DNA of 64,000 nt from Zobellia laminariae (GTDB lineage Bacteria > Bacteroidota > Bacteroidia > Flavobacteriales > Flavobacteriaceae): contig NZ_RCNS01000004.1 in assembly GCF_009725995.1 (NCBI RefSeq), positions 558,001 through 622,000 of the forward strand, written 5' to 3'. Shown piece after piece: positions 40,609 to 48,882 of the stretch; the stretch's first letter is position 1, and every line of letters starts with the position of its first letter. A model generated the notes under the pieces. The model was not told where the DNA came from and did no database searches. It saw only the letters and a program-made list of their open reading frames with translations. Made by a program: the position numbers and the translations under genes.

Positions 40609-42372
40609 TTATTTCAGTTTCTCAGTTTGACATTTATGGTTTACCAAGTCTAGTCCATCATCTATCAAATGGCCTACCTTAGGATTATTTAGTTTTACGG
40701 ATTGTAAATGCACCGAAATTTCATGAGCAAATTCATGGTCTCCATTCTCTTTTGCAAGTTCGTAAAGCTCAACGGGCAATAACCAATCATTAGGATAATT
40801 GTCTCTTATGGCTTCAAAAACTTTATGCCTAGAAATTGTAATATTCTTACCTTCTCTAAAATGACGTATTTGCTCATAATATTGCTCTAATTGAGTATGA
40901 GAGGCATTGCCCTTAGATTTTATTGTGGTGGATGAAACCTTATGGGTAACTAAATCAAAACTACTTAAATCAGCAGGGCCGTTATAAGCGGAAGCTATTT
41001 CTTGACCTACGGCCATACTATAAAGCTCGTCATTACTTTCAAAAAGAACCTTGTCATTATGGGTAACACAACAGTTTTTAAAGGTGACCAATATAATATC
41101 TCCCTGTAAGTTACGGGTTCCGGTAATTATTTCTCCGGCTATTTTTATGTGGCCGTCAAATTCTAAGGAAATCTGTTGTCCTTCAAAAATATTATAGGCT
41201 TTAAGATCAAGCGGACTCATATCTTCAATGGCCAAGTTCATTCCTTTAAGTTTTCCCAAAGGAGAACCAAAGCCAGTGGCATGCTGTTTAATACTATGCC
41301 CTACAAGCTCTTTGTCACGAAAAGAGAGTGCTGTGGGGCCTATAGATTGAAAAAATACAGGTTTGCCTTCGTGTTCAATTATACTATCAAAATTACCTGA
41401 AATCTGTAGCCCTGTACTAAGTTCAATAGTACCTAGTTCTTTAGATGCAATGAGCTTTTTAATTCCGCTTAACCCACCACGGCGTAAAGCCATAGTATTT
41501 GCGAACTCCTCTAAAACTTGACTTAGATAGGCAAAATCTGGCGTAACAAAGAGTTGAGGTTGTGGTTGCGTAATATCAAACGAGGTATAGGCTGCGTCTA
41601 TGGAATACGGTTTTTTCTTTACTTCATCCGTCATGCACCAAGCGCTTTCTCCAATAGAAGAAAGAAGTCCGGCGCCATATATTTTTGGATTTTCGGGTGT
41701 GCCAATAAGACCATATTCAACGGTCCACCAGTGTAAGTTCCTTATCAGTGCAATTTCACTGGGTTCTCCCATGTTATTTTGCAGGTCTTCAATGTGCCTT
41801 TCGGCTTTGTCTATATCTTCTTGTGGAGTACCCTGGGCTTCTTTTATGATAGAAAGGTGGCGTACTGCCTCATAGAGTTCATAATCTTTCGAATTTGATA
41901 TCGCTTTAGAACCAATCTCACCAAATCTACGCAGGTATTCTGCATATTCAGGATTGGCAATAATGGGTGCATGACCTGCGCCTTCATGAATAATGTCTGG
42001 TGCAGGTGTATATTCTATATGATCTAACTGTCTTATATCTGAAGCAATAACCAATACATTGTATGCTTGGAATTCCATAAAAGCCGATGGAGGAATAAAA
42101 CCATCAACGGCAACTGCCGCCCAACCTATTTCTTTTAAGATACGGTTCATGCCGTACATGTTTGGAATATGGTCTATGGAAATTCCGGTTTTTTGTAATC
42201 CTTCTAGGTATGAAGCATGGGCAAACTTACTAAGGTAATTCACATTTTTACGCATCACATAACGCCAAACGGCTTGATCAATAGCCGAGTATTCACCATA
42301 GTCTTGCGGTTTAATATACTGCTGCAAATGTGCAGGTAGTTTGTCAAGAACAGGATTACTAGTGTACGTCAT
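40609..42372 (-). CDS. Aromatic amino acid hydroxylase (phenylalanine 4-monooxygenase type)
   Basis: The 587-residue protein starts at the ATG at 42372; an in-frame ATG 10 codons earlier is less likely. The N-terminal 330 residues form the biopterin-dependent hydroxylase fold, with iron ligands H129 and H134 in DIIHEGAGHAPI and Glu in the DYELYEAVRHL region. The C-terminal 250 residues are an extra domain (ISGNFDSIIEHEGKPVFFQS, GSPLGKLKGMNLAIEDMSPL) found in the long form of Bacteroidota. It probably converts Phe to Tyr. The terminator of the DUF4136 gene lies just upstream, so it has its own promoter. Confidence 0.9.
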   Translation of the reverse strand: MTYTSNPVLDKLPAHLQQYIKPQDYGEYSAIDQAVWRYVMRKNVNYLSKFAHASYLEGLQKTGISIDHIPNMYGMNRILKEIGWAAVAVDGFIPPSAFMEFQAYNVLVIASDIRQLDHIEYTPAPDIIHEGAGHAPIIANPEYAEYLRRFGEIGSKAISNSKDYELYEAVRHLSIIKEAQGTPQEDIDKAERHIEDLQNNMGEPSEIALIRNLHWWTVEYGLIGTPENPKIYGAGLLSSIGESAWCMTDEVKKKPYSIDAAYTSFDITQPQPQLFVTPDFAYLSQVLEEFANTMALRRGGLSGIKKLIASKELGTIELSTGLQISGNFDSIIEHEGKPVFFQSIGPTALSFRDKELVGHSIKQHATGFGSPLGKLKGMNLAIEDMSPLDLKAYNIFEGQQISLEFDGHIKIAGEIITGTRNLQGDIILVTFKNCCVTHNDKVLFESNDELYSMAVGQEIASAYNGPADLSSFDLVTHKVSSTTIKSKGNASHTQLEQYYEQIRHFREGKNITISRHKVFEAIRDNYPNDWLLPVELYELAKENGDHEFAHEISVHLQSVKLNNPKVGHLIDDGLDLVNHKCQTEKLK

Positions 42373-42454
42373 GCTAAAAGGTTTTCTGTTATAAAGATAC
42401 AAAAAAGGGTAGAGGAGTTTTTGCTTTCAATTAGGATGATTGAGACTGCTGTGT

Positions 42455-42487
42455 AAAAAAAGCCCTTTTAAAATAAAAGGGCTTTTT
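42455..42487 (-). terminator. Intrinsic terminator (bidirectional) after the DUF4136 gene
   Basis: AAAAAAGCCCTTTTA pairs with TAAAAGGGCTTTTTT around a 3-base loop. A and T runs on both sides allow use on either strand; the gene it serves is the minus-strand DUF4136 gene ending at 42516. Confidence 0.85.
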
Positions 42488-42515
42488 TAAAATGTTTTAA
42501 CGAATTGGAATCGTT

Positions 42516-43073
42516 TTATTTAGCAGCCACCGCATTAGGTGGGTATTGCATCAAGATTTCAGAAACAAACTCGCGTATGCGTTGTTCTTTCTTTTCCATA
42601 TTGCTAATGTTATTCAAATTGCCAACTCCTTTACCTTGCCATACCAATTCTTTGCTTTTAGAATCAATTAGGTCAATGTATAGTGAACCTTCGGTACGGG
42701 TGCTAACATTATTGCCGCCTCCGCCCCAACCAGGGCCCCAGTAGTAAGGGCTCCAGCCCCAGCCGCCGCCCCAGTAGTTGTTGTAAATATCTACTTGTTC
42801 TTTTTCTTTAGTGAATATGCTTACTAAAATATCTGGATTTTCAGATTTTGAAAAACCACGATTGGTCATTTCGGCTTCAATAGCACGTAGAATTCGTTTT
42901 TTATCCAAATCCGAAATTTGAGCTTTGTCAATTCCTGTTTTATAAAAAGCATACGTTTTGTAGCTATCAAAATTGGCTTCTTTGTCGTAATCAGAAAGCA
43001 CGCGCACAGAAGTACAAGAGCTTAAGAATAGCAACACAAGCATGGGTACCACTAGAATTTTAATCTTTTTCAT
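42516..43073 (-). CDS. DUF4136 lipoprotein
   Basis: The 185-residue lipoprotein has lipobox Cys20 (LFLSSCTSV). DUF4136 features: YDKEANFDSYKTYAFYKTG, AIEAEMTNRGFSKSENPDIL and GSLYIDLIDSKSKELVWQGK. A Trp/Gly/Tyr-rich linker sits in the middle (WGGGWGWSPYYWGPGWGGGG). It is an outer-membrane-associated family of unknown role. Confidence 0.93.
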   Translation of the reverse strand: MKKIKILVVPMLVLLFLSSCTSVRVLSDYDKEANFDSYKTYAFYKTGIDKAQISDLDKKRILRAIEAEMTNRGFSKSENPDILVSIFTKEKEQVDIYNNYWGGGWGWSPYYWGPGWGGGGNNVSTRTEGSLYIDLIDSKSKELVWQGKGVGNLNNISNMEKKEQRIREFVSEILMQYPPNAVAAK

Positions 43074-43148
43074 AACAAAGTATAGTATTTGGTGTTAATA
43101 CATCATTTTCATAATAAGCAGTCTCAAAAATCATGCCGAACAACGGTT

Positions 43149-43307
43149 TTATTGGCGGTTGGTTTTAGGGTCAAAACCATATGGGCAGTGTCTGCAACCA
43201 CTTTCGCAACAGTAACCTCTCTTTAGGTGGTACTGTTGGGTAAATACCCGATACCCTTCTTCCGATAAGTAAAAATCGCCTTCCCCAGGCGGAATTATTT
43301 CTTTCAT
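43149..43307 (-). CDS. DUF5522 protein (52 residues)
   Basis: This short gene reads MKEIIPPGEGDFYLSEEGYR, then a Cys motif in GYCCESGCRHCPYGFDP. The spaced cysteines suggest metal binding. DUF5522 is widespread in flavobacteria. Longer frames on the same strand are shadows. Confidence 0.85.
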   Translation of the reverse strand: MKEIIPPGEGDFYLSEEGYRVFTQQYHLKRGYCCESGCRHCPYGFDPKTNRQ

Positions 43308-43513
43308 CAACTCCTTTTTCCGTTGTATTTAGTGAGTATAAAATTACTCCATTTAGTTGGCAAACAACCAAAAACGATTTTAAAACCGTACATTTTATAT
43401 GCGTTTAAGAGTATTTTAACGAATCATTATAATTATTGGCAGCAATGTTGTGTTATCGAAAATGACGGCTTAATAACAATTAACTTTATTAAGTGCCGTT
43501 TAAACCTTTGATT

Positions 43514-43843
43514 ATGATCTTAGTCTTTAGACATTTTTTTTATAAGAACTATGTTGGTCTATCACTTTGGCCCTTCATCATTTTAAAACATGACGAACTC
43601 AAAGAAGATATTGTATTGATCAATCATGAGAAAATTCACTTAAAGCAACAACAAGAATTGCTGATAGTTTTTTTCTACTTCCTCTATATCTCAGAATGGC
43701 TCATACGGACGGCTGTTTATTTTGATAGTTATAAGGCGTACCAGAATATTAGTTTTGAGCGCGAGGCCTATTCAAACGAGAAAAATTTGAATTATACCAA
43801 TGAGCGTAAAGCATTTAGTTTTATCAAATATCTTACGAAATAG
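43514..43843 (+). CDS. Small membrane protein with HEKIH zinc motif (M56-like)
   Basis: The 109-residue protein starts at the ATG at 43514. It has an N-terminal hydrophobic part, then LINHEKIHLKQQQEL, a HExxH zincin motif, followed by a membrane segment (LIVFFYFLYISEWLIRTAVY) and FEREAYSNE, a possible third zinc ligand. It resembles the core of M56-type membrane peptidases but is much shorter. Confidence 0.68.
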   Translation: MILVFRHFFYKNYVGLSLWPFIILKHDELKEDIVLINHEKIHLKQQQELLIVFFYFLYISEWLIRTAVYFDSYKAYQNISFEREAYSNEKNLNYTNERKAFSFIKYLTK

Positions 43844-43878
43844 ATCATGTAATTTGGTTTACGTAATTAATACTTCAC

Positions 43879-43909
43879 TTTAATAGCACTATTTTTCGCC
43901 CTACTTTTG
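43879..43909 (+). promoter_or_regulatory. Candidate promoter (TTTA, 19 bp, TACTTTTG) for the PLP operon
   Basis: TACTTTTG at 43902-43909 fully matches TAnnTTTG, with TTTA 19 bases upstream. The ATG at 43916 is only 6 bases beyond, so the mRNA would be leaderless or nearly so. Confidence 0.45.
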
Positions 43910-43915
43910 TCAAGT

Positions 43916-44827
43916 ATGCGCGAAACGACCGAAAATCAAGAAGTACACTTATCCATTCTTGACCAGAAAAAAGTATCCCTTGTTCTAAAAAGGGAAGACC
44001 GCATACACCCCTTAATCTCAGGGAATAAGTACAGAAAGCTCAAATACAATTTAAAAGAAGCAAAGACACAAGGTTTTGATACGCTTCTTACGTTTGGCGG
44101 GGCTTTTTCCAACCATATTGCGGCTACGGCCTACGCCGGTAAAATTCATGGTTTAAAAACTATTGGAATTATACGGGGCGAGGAACTTGCCCAAAAATGG
44201 CAAGAGAATAGTACTTTAAAACTAGCGGAATCCCATGGTATGCAATTCAAATTTGTTTCTAGGGAAGCATACCGAGAAAAGGATACTCCACAATTTATTA
44301 ATGATTTAAAAGAAGAATTTGGTGCTTTTTATCTTTTGCCAGAGGGCGGAACCAATCCTTTGGCAATAAAGGGGTGTGAAGAAATTCTAACTACAAGTGA
44401 TGCCAATTTTAATGTTGTATGTTGTGCAGTTGGCACGGGTGGTACCATAGCAGGGATTAGTAATGGTGCATTTAGCTCACAAAAAGTTTTAGGGTTTCCC
44501 GCGCTTAAAGGAGATTTTTTACAAGAAGATATTTGTAAATTTGCATTGAGAGAAAATTGGAAGTTGGTAACAGACTATCATTTTGGAGGTTACGCAAAGG
44601 TGACAGAAGAGTTGGTAAGTTTTATAAACGATTTCAAATTAAAGACTCAAATACCGTTAGACCCTATTTACACAGGGAAAATGATATATGGTATTTTAGA
44701 TTTAATTCAGAAAGGATATTTTCCTCCTAAAACAAAAATACTGGCCATCCATAGTGGAGGGCTCCAAGGTATTGACGGGATGAACCGTAATTTGCTGAAG
44801 AAAAATCTACCATTAATAAATATATGA
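43916..44827 (+). CDS. Pyridoxal-phosphate enzyme, D-cysteine desulfhydrase/ACC deaminase-like
   Basis: The 303-residue protein starts at ATG 43916; a TTG three codons earlier overlaps the promoter. The PLP Lys is in HPLISGNKYRKLKYNL, LLTFGGAFSNHIAATAYAG binds substrate, and CCAVGTGGTIAGIS is the phosphate cup. It may break down D-cysteine or related D-amino acids. The last 4 bases overlap the next gene (ATGA). Confidence 0.88.
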   Translation: MRETTENQEVHLSILDQKKVSLVLKREDRIHPLISGNKYRKLKYNLKEAKTQGFDTLLTFGGAFSNHIAATAYAGKIHGLKTIGIIRGEELAQKWQENSTLKLAESHGMQFKFVSREAYREKDTPQFINDLKEEFGAFYLLPEGGTNPLAIKGCEEILTTSDANFNVVCCAVGTGGTIAGISNGAFSSQKVLGFPALKGDFLQEDICKFALRENWKLVTDYHFGGYAKVTEELVSFINDFKLKTQIPLDPIYTGKMIYGILDLIQKGYFPPKTKILAIHSGGLQGIDGMNRNLLKKNLPLINI

Positions 44828-45678
44828 CACGTAGACTTATAGTATTATCTCTTTTGAGCATAGTTTTTATTGGATGTAAAGCAAAGCGCACGGTTGCGAC
44901 CAGAAGTGAGGCTCCAAAAAAGAAAACAGAAGTTGTTGTTGTAAAAAAAGAGACCAAGAAACCAGATGATGGTCTTTTTCCCATGCCTGAAGATACAGGA
45001 GAATTCTTGCGCTTTAGTATTGGGTCTCCCGAAGAATATGTAGAGACTTTTTATGAGGTTGCCCAAATGGAAATGAAAGCTTTTGGCATACCGGCAAGTA
45101 TTACCTTGGCTCAAGGTTTATTAGAAAGTGGATTAGGAAAAGGAGCTTTAGCTTTAAAAACAAATAACCATTTTGGAATAAAATGCCATACGGGTTGGGA
45201 AGGTGATTATGATTTTCATGATGATGATGAAAAAGGAGAATGCTTTAGAAAATACAACCACCCCATGTACTCGTACCGTGATCACAGTCTCTTTTTAAAA
45301 GGACGTTCGCGTTATGGTTTCTTGTTCGATTATAGGAACGACGATTATAAAAGGTGGGCCAAAGGCTTAAGACAGGCTGGTTATGCTACTGATAAGCATT
45401 ATCCACAAAAGCTTATTTCATTAATTGAACGGTATGAACTGTACAAATATGATACAGAAATAACGAAGCAAAGTTATAGTCAAAGAAAGGAAGAGCCCAT
45501 AATAGCTGCTCGTACGCAAAATAAAGTACATATTGTTCAAAAGGGAGATACGTTGTATTCTATCTCTAGATCATATTCAGTTTCTGTAGAGGATTTAAAA
45601 CGATGGAACTATATGTACGATAGTAATTTAGACATTGGTCAAGAACTTACCGTTAAGACAGAAAATTTCAATAAATAG
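44824..45678 (+). CDS. Glucosaminidase (GH73-like) with C-terminal LysM domain, lipoprotein
   Basis: The 284-residue protein has an N-terminal lipobox (IVFIGCKAK, Cys near 18). A basic/Pro linker precedes the glucosaminidase domain (about 68-215: ITLAQGLLESGLGKGALALK with the catalytic Glu, NHFGIKCHTGWEG). A LysM domain (about 234-280: HIVQKGDTLYSISRSYSVSV) binds peptidoglycan. It cuts between GlcNAc and MurNAc. It is coupled to the PLP gene upstream; hemL begins at the base after its stop. Confidence 0.93.
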   Translation: MTRRLIVLSLLSIVFIGCKAKRTVATRSEAPKKKTEVVVVKKETKKPDDGLFPMPEDTGEFLRFSIGSPEEYVETFYEVAQMEMKAFGIPASITLAQGLLESGLGKGALALKTNNHFGIKCHTGWEGDYDFHDDDEKGECFRKYNHPMYSYRDHSLFLKGRSRYGFLFDYRNDDYKRWAKGLRQAGYATDKHYPQKLISLIERYELYKYDTEITKQSYSQRKEEPIIAARTQNKVHIVQKGDTLYSISRSYSVSVEDLKRWNYMYDSNLDIGQELTVKTENFNK

Positions 45679-46959
45679 ATGTTATATCAAAGAAGTAGTG
45701 CCCTATTTGCTGAGGCGCAAAAATATATTCCAGGAGGAGTTAACTCACCAGTTCGTGCTTTTAAGGCAGTAGGAGGAGACCCTATTTTCGTAAAAAAAGC
45801 AAAAGGAGCTTATTTGTATGATGAAGATGATAATCGGTTAATCGATTATATCGCTTCATGGGGTCCGTTAATTTTGGGCCATGCTCATGAACCCGTAATT
45901 AGTGCGGTAATTGAGAAAGCAAAACTAGGTACTTCTTTTGGGATGCCTACAGAAATTGAAACCCAGTTAGCACAATTGGCAGTTTCAATGGTGCCTAATA
46001 TTGATAAAATAAGATTTGTAAACAGCGGGACGGAAGCTTGTATGAGTGCTGTGCGCTTGGCTCGTGGGTATACAGGGAAAGATAAGATTATAAAATTTGC
46101 TGGTTGTTACCACGGTCATTCAGATTCATTTTTGATACAAGCGGGTAGTGGAGCCGTTACTTTTGGTAGCCCTAACAGTCCTGGCGTAACAAAGGGTACT
46201 GCAAAAGACACCCTTTTGGCTATCTATAATGATATTGAAAGTGTTCGTGCATTGGTAGCTGCAAATAAAGGTGAAATCGCAACGGTAATTATTGAACCGG
46301 TTGCAGGTAATATGGGATGTATAGTTCCTACGGATGAATTTATAAAAGGACTTCGTGAACTTTGTACCCAAGAGGGTATTTTGTTGCTGTTTGATGAGGT
46401 TATGACCGGTTTCCGTTTAGGAAAAGGGGGAGCACAGGAAGCACTTGGTATTGATGCGGATATTGTTTGTTTTGGAAAAGTGATTGGTGGAGGTTTACCT
46501 GTTGGTGCTTTTGCCGCAAAAGCCGAAATTATGTCGCATTTGGCACCGGAAGGTCCAGTTTATCAAGCAGGAACTTTAAGTGGTAACCCATTAGCGATGG
46601 CTGCTGGTTTAGCAATGCTTACGGAGTTGAATAACAAGCCAGAAGTTTTTGAAAGTCTCGCTAAAAAGACTGCTTATCTTCATGAAGGTCTAGATTCTGT
46701 TTTAAAGGAAAAAGGTGTTCCTTACCAAATTAATAGATTTGGTAGCATGATATCAGTACATTTTACTGAAAATCCTGTGGTTGATTTTGACAGCTCAGCT
46801 AAAGGTAACAATGAGACCTTTAAAAAGTACTTTCATGGCATGCTAGAAAATGGCATTTACTTGCCACCAAGTGCATTTGAAAGCTATTTTCTAAATGACG
46901 CTCTTACCTATACGGATATAGATGAAACCGTAGCAGCTTTGAAAAAAGTGAATTTATAG
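45679..46959 (+). CDS. hemL: Glutamate-1-semialdehyde 2,1-aminomutase
   Basis: The 426-residue protein makes 5-aminolevulinate in haem biosynthesis. PLP Lys267 in [32 protein letters not shown] and [10 protein letters not shown] are family segments. Its ATG follows the previous stop directly. Full length. Confidence 0.97.
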   Translation: MLYQRSSALFAEAQKYIPGGVNSPVRAFKAVGGDPIFVKKAKGAYLYDEDDNRLIDYIASWGPLILGHAHEPVISAVIEKAKLGTSFGMPTEIETQLAQLAVSMVPNIDKIRFVNSGTEACMSAVRLARGYTGKDKIIKFAGCYHGHSDSFLIQAGSGAVTFGSPNSPGVTKGTAKDTLLAIYNDIESVRALVAANKGEIATVIIEPVAGNMGCIVPTDEFIKGLRELCTQEGILLLFDEVMTGFRLGKGGAQEALGIDADIVCFGKVIGGGLPVGAFAAKAEIMSHLAPEGPVYQAGTLSGNPLAMAAGLAMLTELNNKPEVFESLAKKTAYLHEGLDSVLKEKGVPYQINRFGSMISVHFTENPVVDFDSSAKGNNETFKKYFHGMLENGIYLPPSAFESYFLNDALTYTDIDETVAALKKVNL

Positions 46960-46979
46960 ACAGTTGTTACAATGCTGGA

Positions 46980-47219
46980 TTATTCACTATCCGGCATTGT
47001 AGCAAATTCTTTTCGTTTGTTTTCGAACCAATTCTGCATACCGTTGGGCGTTTGCATAAGATTTTGCATCTCTTCCATTGCTTTTAGATGGGCCCCATCT
47101 TTTTTCTGAAACATTTCCATACCGTGCTTTTTACTTAGTTCGGCAATTTCTTCAAATGTATTTGCAGAAAATTCTATGTCACAGGCACCGCCTAGTTGTT
47201 TGCATGTCATTGTTTTCAT
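46980..47219 (-). CDS. DUF1059 protein (79 residues)
   Basis: Residues KTMTCKQLGGACDIEF and FEEIAELSKKHGMEMF give the DUF1059 signature with paired Cys. Small cytoplasmic protein of unknown role. It converges on hemL. An inverted repeat (ACAATGCtGGA/TCCgGCATTGT, 46972-47003) covers the junction but lacks a T run. Confidence 0.88.
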   Translation of the reverse strand: MKTMTCKQLGGACDIEFSANTFEEIAELSKKHGMEMFQKKDGAHLKAMEEMQNLMQTPNGMQNWFENKRKEFATMPDSE

Positions 47220-47242
47220 GAGAAAGTATTTTTAGTAATCGT

Positions 47243-47755
47243 TTAAAATTCGTTATAAAGACTTAGGACTTTAGTTAAATCTATTTTGTCGTCTATCTTA
47301 TAGAAATAGCGTAGTTGCCATTTTTGGGTAGTTAGCGCTTGTTTACTTGTTGCCTTATCCCAAGGGGGGTATACGCGAAAACCACGTTTGCCTTCCTTTT
47401 TTAATGTTGAAACTATTCCCTTTTCAAGTAGCATGTTTTTAGGGAATACAAATTGCCCTAACATATCACCCTTACTTACATTAATCACAAAGTAATTAAA
47501 TAAATCACTTTCTTCAAATGGGGAAATTGGACCCTTTGCAATCCGCTTCCAAAAAGTAACAAACTGCCCAACCTTCTTTGGTGTTATTTTGGCATTCCTA
47601 CAGATAATAATATTTGTATTCAGTTTAAACCTGCATGCTTGATAATCTCTGCTTTCTTCTTCTAATTCAAAATTAGATATAGATAAGTGAGATGGTTGAT
47701 ATACTTTAGAAACAATATGTTCAAGTTCTTCGCCCATTAATTTTTGCTGTAGCAT
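47243..47755 (-). CDS. MepB family protein
   Basis: The 170-residue protein has KITPKKVGQFVTFWKR, FVINVSKGDMLGQFVFPKN and KRGFRVYPPWDKATSKQALT, which are MepB landmarks. MepB was named from a staphylococcal multidrug locus; its biochemical role is unknown. It lies 23 bases upstream of DUF1059 in the same direction. Confidence 0.9.
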   Translation of the reverse strand: MLQQKLMGEELEHIVSKVYQPSHLSISNFELEEESRDYQACRFKLNTNIIICRNAKITPKKVGQFVTFWKRIAKGPISPFEESDLFNYFVINVSKGDMLGQFVFPKNMLLEKGIVSTLKKEGKRGFRVYPPWDKATSKQALTTQKWQLRYFYKIDDKIDLTKVLSLYNEF

Positions 47756-47788
47756 AAAAATAGCTAAATAAGTAGTAGTCTTGGGAAC

Positions 47789-47824
47789 AAAAAAAAGGGC
47801 TGCACATATGTGCAGCCCTTTTTT
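47789..47824 (-). terminator. Intrinsic terminator, near-perfect palindrome
   Basis: AAAAAAGGGCTGCACAT and its exact complement form an uninterrupted stem, with T and A runs on the flanks. It follows the minus-strand gene that ends at 47842. Confidence 0.88.
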
Positions 47825-47841
47825 ACAGAAAATATACGCGT

Positions 47842-48285
47842 TTACTTCTTTGATTTACGCTCTGCTTTTCTTTTTTTGGAATGTTTTTGACCTCTTTGGT
47901 GGTGCATTGTTTGCCATTTCTCGTATTGCTCGGCAGAAAGAATCTTTTTCATTTCAGCTTTACGGGCAATCATTTTGTCCAATTTGGCATTTTGCATAGC
48001 GTAATGCTCATCTGAAGTTAGTTTTTTACGTTCACCTTCTTCTTTCTGCGCTTTGCGTTCTTCATGTTTAGCTTTGCGTTCTTTGGCATCCTCTAAATTA
48101 ATGGCCTTTATTTTTTGCTCTTGGGCCGATGTTAAGTCTAGAGCCAATGTCATTTTCTTGGTATGAAGGGTTGCAATCTGTTCCGCTGTTAGGTCTTTCA
48201 TACCATCTCTACCGTGTCCTTTTTCTCTTTGGGCCATTGCGGTAAGCCCTACCATACATACTAATGCTACAATTATCTTTTTCAT
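47842..48285 (-). CDS. Spy/CpxP-like periplasmic protein
   Basis: The 147-residue protein has a signal peptide (IIVALVCMVGLTAMAQ). It is very rich in Lys, Glu and Arg and helical, with LTAEQIATLHTKKM and LTSAQEQKIKAINL, the LTxxQ motif of CpxP/Spy proteins, and ILSAEQYEKWQTMHHQR. Family members guard folding of envelope proteins. The basic tail (KHSKKRKAERKSKK) is unusual. Confidence 0.82.
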   Translation of the reverse strand: MKKIIVALVCMVGLTAMAQREKGHGRDGMKDLTAEQIATLHTKKMTLALDLTSAQEQKIKAINLEDAKERKAKHEERKAQKEEGERKKLTSDEHYAMQNAKLDKMIARKAEMKKILSAEQYEKWQTMHHQRGQKHSKKRKAERKSKK

Positions 48286-48400
48286 GTTTTTTTGTTTAAG
48301 ATTATACTACTTAGAGTGAGAAGGAACAATAAGGTTTAACTAGATTATCTTATTTATGTAATAATTAACAGGATGGAGAAGTTGATTTTAGGGCATGAAA

Positions 48401-48430
48401 AAGGGCGAAGAAATGATTTCTTCGCCCTCA
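48401..48430 (-). terminator. Intrinsic terminator after the 51-residue gene
   Basis: AGGGCGAAGAAA pairs with TTTCTTCGCCCT around a 3-base loop; on the minus strand a T run follows. Confidence 0.82.
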
Positions 48431-48459
48431 CAAAGTAGGTCGTTCAATGTTTAAATATT

Positions 48460-48615
48460 TTAGTCCAATGTCTCTGCAGAGCTAACTTGTTCCATATCTG
48501 CCGATGCCATTTCTACAGTCTGGGGAGATTGGTCAGAATTGGTTTGATTGTAATAAACTAATGATGCAATTACGAATCCGGCTAGGTATAAAGAACTTTT
48601 TAGTTTCTGAGACAT
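48460..48615 (-). CDS. 51-residue membrane-anchored peptide
   Basis: This short frame starts MSQKLKSSLYLAGFVIASLV and ends in an acidic, soluble tail. It has the shape of a small exported or single-pass protein, with a strong terminator at a sensible distance. Unknown function. Confidence 0.6.
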   Translation of the reverse strand: MSQKLKSSLYLAGFVIASLVYYNQTNSDQSPQTVEMASADMEQVSSAETLD

Positions 48616-48691
48616 GGGGTATGTTTTATTGATTCTGATACTAATTTAGACAAAAGAAGAAGGTAAAGAGAAAGGTTGTTGTAAAGCGACC

Positions 48692-48868
48692 TTAGGTTGT
48701 GGTCAACTTACCCAAAATTGTTGTCTGCAATTTCGCTTCATCGATACGTGATGTAGTTCGTCGATGTTTTGGGGGATTATGGTCATTTTTTCTACTAAAA
48801 AATGATATAACCTTACTAATAAACAGTATGGCGGCAATAATGCTTGCATACACTATTACTGCCACCAT
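48692..48868 (-). CDS. 58-residue single-pass membrane protein
   Basis: It starts MVAVIVYASIIAAILFISKV, followed by a basic region (SRKNDHNPPKHRRTTSRIDE) and ends TILGKLTTT. A plus-strand frame over the same bases looks like its shadow. Possibly the last gene of the metalloprotease transcript, 14 bases downstream. Unknown function. Confidence 0.45.
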   Translation of the reverse strand: MVAVIVYASIIAAILFISKVISFFSRKNDHNPPKHRRTTSRIDEAKLQTTILGKLTTT

Positions 48869-48882
48869 ACTGAACTATATTG

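Noticed and set aside
43171..43371. A 66-codon minus-strand frame over the DUF5522 gene
   Set aside because: Its product is meaningless, whereas the other frame gives the DUF5522 Cys motif.
46972..47003. Inverted repeat at the hemL/DUF1059 junction
   Set aside because: Good stem but no T run on either strand, so not called a terminator.
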